From: Porites lobata
Taxonomy: Eukaryota > Cnidaria > Anthozoa > Scleractinia > Poritidae
Reading direction: 5' to 3'
DNA: 64,000 nt
Assembly: GCA_942486035.1 (NCBI GenBank)
Contig: CALNXK010000031.1
Span: 3,676,001-3,740,000, forward strand
Both the position numbers and the translations under genes were made by a program. A model generated the notes under the pieces. The model worked only from the letters and a program-made list of their open reading frames with translations. It was not told the origin of the DNA and did not search any database. Positions 33,650 through 42,840 of the stretch are shown piece after piece (position 1 is the stretch's first letter; each line of letters begins with the position of its first letter).

Positions 33650-34890
33650 GCTTATCCTTGCCCGAAGCTGTACGTGTTCTGACCTTAGGAATCCAAACCC
33701 GACACAGTCGAAATATCCGATTGCATGTGCACCTGAATATTCTAGAAACTTGTTATCAGCGCAGCATTAAAAGCTTTTGTAAAGCTTTTTTCTTGTAAAA
33801 TAATTTGCTTTCTTAGGTGAACGTCAACGTCGCTTTGCAATTCGAGGATCTTCTCTTTGCAGCTAAGGCTCTTTGGCTTATTCGCTTTTCGCTAACCGAA
33901 ATCCGTCGTCAGGCTTCGATAGCTCTTTCACACTCCTGTCGATCGCATCTTCTCCAATTCAAGTAATATCGGGAACAAATCTGCACAATTCGTCCAAATA
34001 TACAACAATGATCCACGCTCAATTATTTCAACGTTCTTTTAACAATTCCAAGTCCATTCCATGCAGATGCTATCAGTGTTGTTTAGAATATTTCCATTTA
34101 TACAGAACCCATCTTCGGCTGGCTACTCTTTTGTGTCGGGAAAAAATGTACGCCTTACTGGTACCCTCTAGAATATGCCAAATATATGCGTAAAAGGCAC
34201 TTGAAACAAAAGTAATACTAAGTAAGTGAAGTAAGAGTAAAGTGTTTAATTTGACTTTAATAAATAAATTAATGAGAATCGAGTGAGTGAGTGCATGAGT
34301 GAGTGAGTGATCGAGTGTCATTCGAGTGCCTCCAAAAGCCCATGGCATGACTACGTCATCCATGGGCTAAAAATGGAAAGTTAATCTATTGGGGAGAAGG
34401 GAGAAGGCGGCCGGTGGGGCGAAGACTGGAGACATGCTTTTTATGCCGCCGATCCACCATTAACTACACTAATCTGCAAATGGGCTTTAACGTGGAATGG
34501 AATAGAAAAGGCTCATCATTCGTTCGGGGATTTGCTGTAAGTTTTGGGGTTCGCAATTAGCAATGTCCATCGATGTAGTGCGATAGATGTAGTGCGACCC
34601 ATACCTTAGTCAGGGTAGCCTAAGTGTAGCCGAACCCTCCTCCCGACAAAAGAGAAACCATATAAACTCTTTAAAATATTTTTCAGTTTTCCTCCTAAGC
34701 TGTAAAATTCGTCATGCACCTACTACCTGGAAAGAACTAATTCGAAAATCACTATGTTTGCCTATTTTCAGGAATATCACAGAAATCTCGAAAAAAATTA
34801 AGAGTCTATTTGGGGTACGCTGTCACAAAATTATAGACGTTTCAAAATGTTTATGGATCAATGCTAACTAAACGTTGTGTTGCCTTTCGG
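33650..34890. other. No gene; GAGT microsatellite and a small palindrome
   Basis: A (GAGT)n-like run occupies about 34275-34325. A 32-bp interrupted palindrome (AGCCCATGGCATGACTACGTCATCCATGGGCT, written here only as position 34337-34368 with arms AGCCCATGG and CCATGGGCT) follows it. No exon is recognised. Confidence 0.5.
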
Positions 34891-35056
34891 TAAATTGTCG
34901 TCCTTTTGCCTCAGAAGTGGTATTTTGAGCCATTTTGGAGGATTTTTAGTTCGCTGTTTACTGTTCTTTCTATTACGAGGAACAGTAAACAGCCAACTCA
35001 AAATCCTTCATAATGTTCTCAAAATACCACTTCTGAGGCAAAAAGACGACAATTTA
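34891..35056. mobile_element. Palindromic MITE
   Basis: TAAATTGTCGTCCTTTTGCC and its complement GGCAAAAAGACGACAATTTA bound arms of about 75 bp that also contain TCAGAAGTGGTATTTTGAG and its mirror. The loop carries CTGTTTACTGTTC/GAACAGTAAACAG. Confidence 0.85.
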
Positions 35057-35537
35057 TCAATGCTCACCTCAGTTTATCAAACTTTCAACTTTTCATATTC
35101 AACTGCTATTCTCTTTCTTGTAAAAAGTGAACTTACACTGTAGCTTCTGTTGCCGTTTGATAATGGAATGAAAACAAAAGAACAAAATCGACAAACGAAG
35201 GGCAAATCGATCGGCAAAGCAATGTATGCAGAGAGTACAAACGTACGCTCCGGTCTCTCTCAGAATTGCGTGGAATGCTTGGCATAAAAATAATTGTAAG
35301 CACGAAGTCTGGAATTGAATGACAGTCATTCTGTGTGCTCATTTCAGGCTAGAAAGAGCGCCTTTTCTTAAACTTACTTTTATTATTACCTGCTGCTTTG
35401 GAAGTACTTATATGCTCAAGTAACTTGGAAGTAACTTTTTTGCGTCAGCATGACTCCATGATAACTTTATTTTGGGTCAGAACAGAATATCTCGTGTCAA
35501 TGACGCAAGAACGCAGTCTAGATTGAACACTGCTTAA

Positions 35538-35669
35538 GACGATGTTACACGAGACGATTCGCAACGAAGATTTTTAGCGCAACACAGCTTTGCAACATTG
35601 TTCCAATATTCTAACGATGTGTTGCGCTTAAAATCGTCGTTGCGAATCGACCGGTGAAACATCACCTTT
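35538..35669. mobile_element. MITE of the GACGATTCGCAACGA family, first copy
   Basis: The ends GATGTTACACGAGACGATTC and AATCGACCGGTGAAACATCA are inverted repeats, with an internal CAACATTGTTCCAATATT. Confidence 0.7.
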
Positions 35670-35710
35670 GGATATTGGTTTTCGCCCTTCATTCTGTTTT
35701 GCCACTACCT

Positions 35711-35879
35711 TTAAAGGTGATGTTACAAGAGACGATTCGCAACGACGATTTTTCGAGCAACACCGCGTTGCAACATTATTGCGACATTGTTCCGAATAGT
35801 TACAACATTGTTCCAACATTACAACGCTGTGTTTCGCTAAAAATCGTCGTTGTGAATCGTCCCGTCTAAAATCACCTTT
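35711..35879. mobile_element. MITE of the GACGATTCGCAACGA family, second copy
   Basis: TAAAGGTGATGTTACAAGAG at the left and CGTCTAAAATCACCTTTA at the right are inverted. CGACGATTTTT and AAAAATCGTCG lie inside them. It sits 40 bp from the first copy, in the same orientation. Confidence 0.8.
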
Positions 35880-35881
35880 AG

Positions 35882-36065
35882 GGAAGCAAGGGTGGCGCAG
35901 TGGTGAGAGCACTCGCCATCCACCAATGTGGCCCGGGTTCAAATCCTGGTAAGTTTGTTGTTGGTTCTCTCCTTTGCTCCCAGAGGTTTTTCTGCAGGTA
36001 CTCCAGTTTTCCCCTCTCTTAAAAAACCAACACTTCCAGATTCCCTATTCGATCTGGAACTCATC
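35882..36065 (+). mobile_element. tRNA-derived SINE, plus strand
   Basis: It is the same family as 28669-28926: GGTGGCGCAGTGGTGAGAGC, GCCCGGGTTCAAATCCTGGT, TTGTTGTTGGTTCTCTCCTT and TCTGCAGGTACTCCAGTTTT. It starts immediately after the MITE end. The 3' tail is diverged. Confidence 0.8.
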
Positions 36066-36982
36066 TACACGCCCCAGCAACTTCTTAAGAATTCCTAAGT
36101 GATCGGTGGGCAATCTCGTTCCCAGAGGCTGCATTCTTTCTTGACGTCAGCACCAAGGATCACTAACCTCTGGAAGAATCCGAAAACAAATCATCTCTGA
36201 TTGCAAATAACTTTGCAAAATATGAAAAAATTGCGAGCATGAGACAGGTCATTTGTGTACACACCAATCTTATAAGACTTAAAACCATTAAGAAAAAAGT
36301 TTTATCTCGATAAGTCACGAAACCACGCTACAATGTCATTTTGTTCAAAAATTTGCCTGATTTTTGAAAGTCATTTTGAAGCCATACATTTTACTGAACT
36401 TTTCAAATCTGCATACAGCTGTGCCCATTCTTAGCACGAAAGAATGTATGTCGTCATGACTAACGAAAGTGCTAGTCGCTGGGTTAATTTTTTTTCTTCC
36501 ACGAGTTACTTTCTTCAATAAATACATCGGTCAAGGGCCATGTGAAGAACAAAACTGCTTCGGAAAGAGTAAATTGCAACAATATGCAAGCAAAGCAAAA
36601 TTCGCTGGGGAACGTCTCTTGGTCAAATGGGTGGGCCGGAAGCTCTAAGAACGGCTCACAGGATTGGTTTAGAAAACAATAGATAGCCCTAACCCAAACA
36701 AAACTAACAATGAACCCCAACTCTGAAACACTAGAGCTTTGGGCCAACAAGAACCTATCAAATTAGAGGTTCTAGAGAGAGTCTGGCCAACAGAGTTAAA
36801 CGGGAATCAGGATTTTGTGGTTCCGGTTTCGGATTCTTCCAGAGCGTCGATCCGTTGCCCGTTCCGCTGGATGAAGGTCACGTAGGCTGTGGGTACCAGA
36901 TTGCTCCGTGGGTAAACAATTATACAATTAAAACTAAAGCAACTGTATCATTCTATCGAATCCTGGCCCGTCACCCCGGTGT
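36066..36982. other. No gene recognised
   Basis: The two minus-strand frames at 36345-36750 have no recognisable motif. No shared repeat was found. Confidence 0.4.
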
Positions 36983-37552
36983 CCATTCCAAATTTGGGAG
37001 AATTTTGTGTCAGTAACGAGGAAATGACGACAAAAATGCAGCCAGGTACAGGTTAAGGCACCGTTACCGAGAAGACCTGAGAACGGGTTGAGTTGTTTTG
37101 GATGTGAAAAAAAAATGGCGGACTTTTCAGTCGTTTCAAGAGTAAGAACTACAGCTGGAACTAGGCGAAATAATACCTACAAACATGGCAAAAACAGAAA
37201 GAAGACAACTCGGAAGGCGACATCTTGTATTTGGAGAATATTTGCGGCGCTGGACAAACCTAAACGTACACTATCGAAGATGAACTTAACATCGATGCAG
37301 GTAAGCATGTTTTAGCTACGTTTTTATACTAGGAATTATTTTGAATGAATAATAAAGCAATTAATGAATTCGGCTTTCGTAGGATATGAAGAATTAGGCA
37401 AGGCGAGAGGGCGTTATCCACCGAGGCCTTATAACACCCTCCTCAATCGGTGGATAACACACTCTTCGATCTGCTTAATTCTTCATATCCTACTCAGCCT
37501 CACTCATTAATTGCTAACTAATAAATGTACTCTTTAGCCTTGTTTTAAAGGA
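36983..37552 (+). repeat. Dispersed repeat with foldback centre and short ORF, copy 2
   Basis: It matches 31137-31672. After AAAAAATGGCGGACTTTTCA an open frame (MADFSVVSRVRTTAG ... KKTTRKATSCIWRIFAAL ... MNLTSMQ) runs from 37115 to a donor-like GTAAGC near 37303. The KNRKKTTRKATSxxWRIF segment reminds me of the N-terminus of tyrosine-recombinase (Crypton/DUF3504-like) proteins that are multi-copy in corals, but this rests on recollection. The palindromic block (GTAGGATATGAAGAATTA ... TAATTCTTCATATCCTAC, arms with GTTATCCACCGA/TCGGTGGATAAC) follows. Confidence 0.55.
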
Positions 37553-38954
37553 AGCCATCGACCTGGATCCGAAATGGAGTTGATAACTTTGTTTTCAAGC
37601 AAGTTAACACAAACTTGGATCCTTGATACATTAAGAAGGTTTAACAACCTCAACGTGGTTGTTCGAAAAGTGGATAGGTGGTAGGCACGAGACAAAATTT
37701 CTAATATTGTAAGAATGGATTATTTTAAGAAAAGTTGTTATAAAACCTTGGTAACAAGAATGAAATGTTGAAAGAATACATAAATTGATCTAGTTGCAGC
37801 AAATGTTTAATTTCTTTAAGATGGGATTTGTATGACTGTAGATATGTAATTCTAATAACGCGCTTTAGCAGAATAATGAGACGGCGGAGATTAGTTAACT
37901 ACATCAAAGCGCAAATTTCCAACTTAGTTCTATACTTGATGGAAGCATTGACTATCCATACGTATTTAAATATGACAATCCATTTGTTTTTTACTTGGTC
38001 TAATTGAAGACCATGAATTTAGTCTCAAATTTAGACATGTTTTATTTATTTACAATTTCATAGGTATACTTTTGAAAAGGCACCAGCGCTCATAGGCCTT
38101 GTACCTCAGAATCTCTAGAACCGTTCAAACGTTTTGATCACTCCCTTACCATGATCGCTTGAGTGATTCAAGCTAAGGTTCCAAGGGTTCTAAGGGAAGC
38201 GATAGAGGAGCGGTGACCCTCCTTGAACTAGTTTATGTGATCCATTGTCGAGGGTAAGATTAGGAGAAGTGCGGTGGTTTTGACGACCGTCTGGGGTGGC
38301 CACCAAACGGTTTATGTGAACCATTGCCGTTGGAATGGTATAGGGCATTGGGGTGGAATACTTATACTACGTGTTACTAGGTTATGGGTTTTGTTTTTCA
38401 CTGAAGTGTCCTAGTAGTTTCTCTAGTACGCAATCTTTTAAGCATTATATTTATAAAACTATGTGCACCACTCTGGTTAATACTTATGAGGTGGAACGAT
38501 CTTACACTTAGACATTAGTGATGATCTGTCCCTGTCACAGGTCGAAGTGACCGTACCTACCACATCCACTTTCTTGTACTTTGTTATTAACTTTCGTTGT
38601 TAACGTACATCTAGGGTTTTAATTACTGTAATTTTTTTCAAGGGTAAATTAGCTATTTAACAGCACTGAAATTGAAATTGTAATTGTAAGTAACAACAGA
38701 ACGGTGCCTTGCATTGGTCTAGGGTCTAGTTTGCACTTGCCCTTCTAATTATTCGTCTTCTTGTAACTTCTATCATGATTGTATTCTTGCTCCAAGAAAG
38801 TATATATATATATAAAAAAGGATAAACCCTCGCCAAAGGACGCAAGAGCACCACCGGGTAGGGATCGCCTACATTGAATTAAATTCAAGAAGGTTTTCTT
38901 TTTTTGAGAACACCTGGGAAGATGTTCTTGATTGTTGCGAAACAGTTATGGAAA
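37553..38954. other. No gene recognised
   Basis: From 38080 to 38600 the base composition is more balanced. GGTTTATGTGAACCATTGCCG and AGTTTATGTGATCCATTGTCG form a diverged pair about 80 bp apart (near 38229 and 38308). A TA dinucleotide run lies at about 38801-38812. There are no coding signals. Confidence 0.4.
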
Positions 38955-39194
38955 TCAGACAGGGAAGATCTCACCGTGGCACCAACTTGAGACCAGGTAG
39001 AGAAAGAAGGAAAAGGGGGTTCTTGAGGAAGCAGTGCAAAAATTCGATCCCCGACTGCGGTAGTCTTTGCCTATAACACAGCCATCAGCCAAAAGATACG
39101 TACTTAAACTCGCGTCAACCAAAGCGCCTAGAAATATGCCTGTAACACCAGTGATTATGCTCGAGCCTAAAATTCCTCCTCGGATAGAAACCAT
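38955..39194 (-). CDS. Hypothetical 79-residue protein with a Gly-rich hydrophobic segment
   Basis: The frame begins MVSIRGGILGSSIITGVTGI and continues FLGALVDASLSTYLLADG, so residues 6-36 form one hydrophobic, glycine-rich stretch that could span or insert into a membrane. A second hydrophobic patch (FSFFLYLVSS) is near the end. No family is recognised. It lies about 0.8 kb downstream of the stop of the 331-residue frame, on the same strand, and could be a separate small gene, an exon or chance. Confidence 0.25.
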   Translation of the reverse strand: MVSIRGGILGSSIITGVTGIFLGALVDASLSTYLLADGCVIGKDYRSRGSNFCTASSRTPFSFFLYLVSSWCHGEIFPV

Positions 39195-39358
39195 GTTGCG
39201 AATAAATAGACAATGGGAACTTGACTAATCCTAACAAACCAGTCCTAAGGCATTTTGGACTTTATTATTTGTACCTTATTAAGAACAAGAATGGATTGAT
39301 TATACACATGCAGCAAGAAACTCGTATGGCACTCAAACCAACATGAGTTACTCAAAGT

Positions 39359-39613
39359 GTGAACTCTGACTTCAAGATCTTGAGGCCATCAAGCCAACGT
39401 CTCGTGTACCCTGACTGCACTGTGTTTACTAGAAAGTGTCCCTCCTTCTGCCCTAGGGAGAGTGTGCATTGGCATAAGAAGTGTATTTGCGATCTCGTTA
39501 TTGCTGACTACGAAGTGTGTGAGGGAGGAAAACACGTGTTCTGCACACAAGCAAAGATCGGTAAGGAATCCATTCGGACCAAAACTCCTATGTGTACAGT
39601 GACTTACGGATAA
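39359..39613 (+). CDS. Hypothetical cysteine-rich open frame, probably an exon if real
   Basis: The frame has no ATG at its start and is bounded upstream by a stop, so it would need an upstream exon. It encodes PDCTVFTRKCPSFC, VHWHKKCICDLVIAD, YEVCEGGKHVFCTQAK and PMCTVTYG, with eight cysteines in about 60 residues. Spacing of that kind is typical of secreted disulphide-rich domains, but I recognise no family and no signal peptide is visible nearby. Confidence 0.3.
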   Translation: MNSDFKILRPSSQRLVYPDCTVFTRKCPSFCPRESVHWHKKCICDLVIADYEVCEGGKHVFCTQAKIGKESIRTKTPMCTVTYG

Positions 39614-39991
39614 AGGACTAAACTGTTAGATATGGGCTTGATAAACCCAGCAGGAAAATGGATAAGCACCTGTTCTGACAAACTGAAATCATTTTTAATG
39701 CTCAATTGTTTGGATAACAAGCCAGTCAAAATTAAAACGATTTGCCTGCCAATAAAAACATTCGATTCATATATTTCTGTATTTGGGTACATCTACTTTA
39801 GTATGTTATACATATATATACCTAGGTAAGAACTATTTCGAAGTTTAGGTTGCGATGCCGAAACAGTTACTTAAACTTGAATGTCTTTTTTTTAAAGGGT
39901 GACAAAATATAAACTTTGATAATTATATAGCAGGAAAAATTTTTATCAATTGTCATTTCATCAATGCAACTTTGACTTATAACAAGAATTA

Positions 39992-40987
39992 TCAGTCAAT
40001 AGTGGCTTCCAATAATCTTTGGACAAGCTTTGGCACGCTGCATTTTTCACGGATTGTTCTCTTCTGCTGCGCTAGCCATTTAGCGACATAACTCTGGTTT
40101 GTTCCATCTTGAGAGATAGCCAGGAAGTCGGCCCTAACGTCTGGGAGAACTGCATTGAAGATTTGGCAGATAGACTTCATGCCCTGTGCTTCCTTGTTCA
40201 TCACTTTGTAATAAAGCTGTTTAGGACTGCTCTGGGATTTCTCGGCTTTGCATTCAAGCTTGCGCAATTCCTGTTCCATTGCTGAGAAGGATCCTGCTCC
40301 CTTTCTTAGGTCATCTATAAGTTTTTCAAGAGCGAAGATTAGGATTTCAACGACTGTGATTGACGCCACTTCTGAAATTTGTGCTTGCTTGCCCATAGCA
40401 ACTACCTCTGCCAAATCCGAATCTGCTCCGGCTGTCAGCAAGGGACTTGCAATCAGGTTAACATCCGGAGTCCAACGAAGTCCCAATGCCCATCTGCGTT
40501 TGGTTTTTGCTGCCGCCTCCAAGTCATTTCTCTGCGTTTCATATTCTTCTCTAAGATCTCTAAACTCCGTGATCATGAGCATTGCTTGGTCTTTCCTCTG
40601 CTTAAGAGGCACCAGGATGTCTTCATGCATCTTCAGCAGTGCTTCGCAGAGTTGTCTGTAGCCAACTGTGTCTGCAAGGATGTCTGCGATCATGTCACAC
40701 CATTGGTCCAAATCCAGTGCTTCATAATACTCAAAGTAATCGCTTATTAAAGTCACGAACTTGGAGAAAATTGGAAGGATGCCTTTGAGATAAACTATGG
40801 CGTCGTCTCTTGACTCGTCACGTAGTTTCCTCAATATTTTTGCAAGGTCGACATTGGTGCCAACGGCTTTCTCTGCATAAAGGGACTTCATTGTAAGGGA
40901 GAAGATACGCATATCAACGGACATTTCCTTTATTTTCCATCCAAGCGCCTTCACTTCAGCTCTTGTCTTTTCTTCAATGGCGCCCAT
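39992..40987 (-). CDS. 331-residue all-helical protein of unknown function
   Basis: This is the longest intact frame in the window and is uninterrupted. Residues 1-60 are amphipathic helix (MKSLYAEKAVGTNVDLAKIL). Residues 60-165 are long helices ending in a charged coil (EFRDLREEYETQRNDLEAAA). Residues 166-190 are the only apolar break (WALGLRWTPDVNLIASPLLT). Residues 191-331 are further helices. Long helical bundles interrupted by one apolar hairpin also occur in apolipoprotein L-like proteins and alpha-helical pore-forming proteins, so membrane insertion is a reasonable but unproved idea. The apolar segment contains Arg and Asp, so it is not a clean membrane span. The ATG directly follows AACACAG, a plausible acceptor, so this could be the last coding exon of a gene with upstream exons to the right of 41000. 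I see no signal peptide. Confidence 0.7.
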   Translation of the reverse strand: MGAIEEKTRAEVKALGWKIKEMSVDMRIFSLTMKSLYAEKAVGTNVDLAKILRKLRDESRDDAIVYLKGILPIFSKFVTLISDYFEYYEALDLDQWCDMIADILADTVGYRQLCEALLKMHEDILVPLKQRKDQAMLMITEFRDLREEYETQRNDLEAAAKTKRRWALGLRWTPDVNLIASPLLTAGADSDLAEVVAMGKQAQISEVASITVVEILIFALEKLIDDLRKGAGSFSAMEQELRKLECKAEKSQSSPKQLYYKVMNKEAQGMKSICQIFNAVLPDVRADFLAISQDGTNQSYVAKWLAQQKRTIREKCSVPKLVQRLLEATID

Positions 40988-42108
40988 CTGTGTTTTTAAA
41001 TCTAAAATTGTGGTTAGAAAATTTCACAGTGAGACCTCATATAACGTTAAACAGTTATTGCGTTCGCAAATACGCATACTAGGCAGCAGTTAGAACGCGT
41101 GTATAAACCTAAGTAACTTAAAGATTCGTAACAAAACAGGCCTTTCAAATTACGTCGACGAAGAAGACACGAGCTAAAATGGTATTGGGTGTGAACACTT
41201 GTGACTGGTGCAAGTGGAAATGGCAAAAAAGATCTTTTCCAAATCTGTTCTTTCTTGAAACGTCAGAATAATATCCAGCATGTCTGGTGTTTCAGTGGAT
41301 ATCTAAAGGACGATTTTTCCTTCGTGTTGGTAATGGCCACGAGTCACCTTTTAGACACGGCTAAGCGGAGGCACTGCAGATTCAGCACCACTGAAATGTG
41401 AAAAAATGGCCATGTATCTTAATCTTTTGTCGTTTTCTCCATTTTAAATTAAGTTTGTGTAATTTAAGTAACGTGAACATTGTATCAGTCACTGCAGTTA
41501 ATTTCCTGAAAGCCAAAGTGTTTGGTTATTTTAGAAGAGACTAAAAGGGGACGTTCATTTATTGATTGATCAATAATGTCATTGTTTATTTCTACTTGTA
41601 TAGATAATGGCCTTATTTGGAAAGATGACGTGTGACTTTTACGTGTAACTTTTGAGAAAGCAATAAACACCAACTTCTCTGTCAATTAAATCACTGTACC
41701 GTAATGTAATTACGCAAGGTCGCTAGGCGTTGTTACGAGCGTTCTGCGAAAACCTGCGGGCGTTGTGGCTCTGCTTGCCACGCCGGGTGACATATTTTTA
41801 CAATTCTTGGAGTCTAAACCAATATAATCCGGGGTGGGATTTCCATCCAGCTCATTCTTCAACTATCCCAAGAACTTGCCACGCGTTAGAGGGGACTGTC
41901 TAGTCTTGGGGTGTAGATCACGAAATTCGCATCCATGTACCGTACGCGGTCTTGCAGAGGCACCAGTCTCATTCAATAGAGATGTCATCTAGCCTCTGCA
42001 GTGATAACGGTATCCACAAAGAGGCTGGACCTCATCGACCTACGAATGGTCGAGTCAAGCATTTCGTCCCCAGCCAGTAAAAGGCGATGGAAGACTATGG
42101 TATCGTCT
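40988..42108. other. No clear gene; possible decayed continuation of the next frame
   Basis: From about 41700 to 42108 the sequence is GC-richer and, read on the minus strand, gives coding-like pieces broken by stops (LDGNPTPDYIGLDSKNCKN near 41840-41785, and TPAGFRRTLVTTPSDLA to a stop near 41717). These may be the broken end of the frame at 42109-42840. Sequence from 40988 to 41700 shows nothing. Confidence 0.35.
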
Positions 42109-42840
42109 TCATCGTCTGGCTAAACTTGCCCCAAAAACTGTTGGCCATGAGTTTTCAGAGGTTGCGGCGGCCAGAATTTTTTCGATGCGGTCAGCATGGA
42201 GCTCGGGATCTTCTCCAATTTGTCGGGAGGGCCAGCCATCAGATTGTACTTTGCCTTTAATGGTTGTGTTCTCGACTCTCGCATGGTATAAAATCCCACA
42301 TCTCGTGATACCTTTCCTCGAGGGCCAACTTGAGTTCCTCGCTCCATCATGTGCATTGTCGCTCTTTTTCTGGGTTGGGGCATTTGCAGGACACTGTTCG
42401 TTCCAGGGATGTTGTAGCTGCTCGTCCACGGACATTGGGCAGAAGGCAAACGCCAGCTTGTTGGTTTTACGCATTAATAGAACGAGCTCGAACAGGTCAC
42501 GATGGGGTTGAACGCGGCACTGGGCCAGACCATAGGTCATGACCACCACTTGCGCCCACTTCTCCAATGAGCTGGCGTGAAACTCCGTCTCAATGATGGG
42601 ATGACCGACCGGGAAAGGTTTGGTCTTTCTGAATCGTGATAGTGAATCTCTTCCCTTCCACCATTTGTTAATAATCGTATGGGTTTGTGCGGCCCCCGAG
42701 ATAGGTGTCGAGAGGATCCAGCTGTGTGGTTCGTCATCCCAGGCATGGTGGACACCAGCATCGCGTTGCGTGCTTAGTGTCCCGATGCGACTCGCATTCC
42801 CACTTTTGCTGGCTGAGTTAGCCCTGACATGTTTGTGCCT
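42109..42840 (-). CDS. Long open frame (243 codons) in a GC-rich island, possibly a broken gene
   Basis: On the minus strand no stop occurs from 42840 (just after TGA) to the TAG at 42109. The frame reads RHKHVRANSASKSG, then HAWDDEPHSWILSTPISGAA, FRKTKPFPVGHPIIETEFHA, SSLEKWAQVVVMTYGLAQCR, RDLFELVLLMRKTNKLAFAF and PELHADRIEKILAAATSENS. It has no in-frame ATG near its start. GC content is about one half, against under 40 percent around it, so other frames are also fairly open and the choice of frame is a judgement. I do not recognise the family. Possibilities are an exon, a remnant of a retroelement, or transferred DNA. Confidence 0.35.
   Translation of the reverse strand, partial: RHKHVRANSASKSGNASRIGTLSTQRDAGVHHAWDDEPHSWILSTPISGAAQTHTIINKWWKGRDSLSRFRKTKPFPVGHPIIETEFHASSLEKWAQVVVMTYGLAQCRVQPHRDLFELVLLMRKTNKLAFAFCPMSVDEQLQHPWNEQCPANAPTQKKSDNAHDGARNSSWPSRKGITRCGILYHARVENTTIKGKVQSDGWPSRQIGEDPELHADRIEKILAAATSENSWPTVFGASLARR

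Noticed and set aside
40248..40750. Plus-strand open frames of 137 and 123 codons
   Set aside because: They lie antisense within the 331-residue minus-strand frame and are Ser/Cys/Leu-rich mirror translations.
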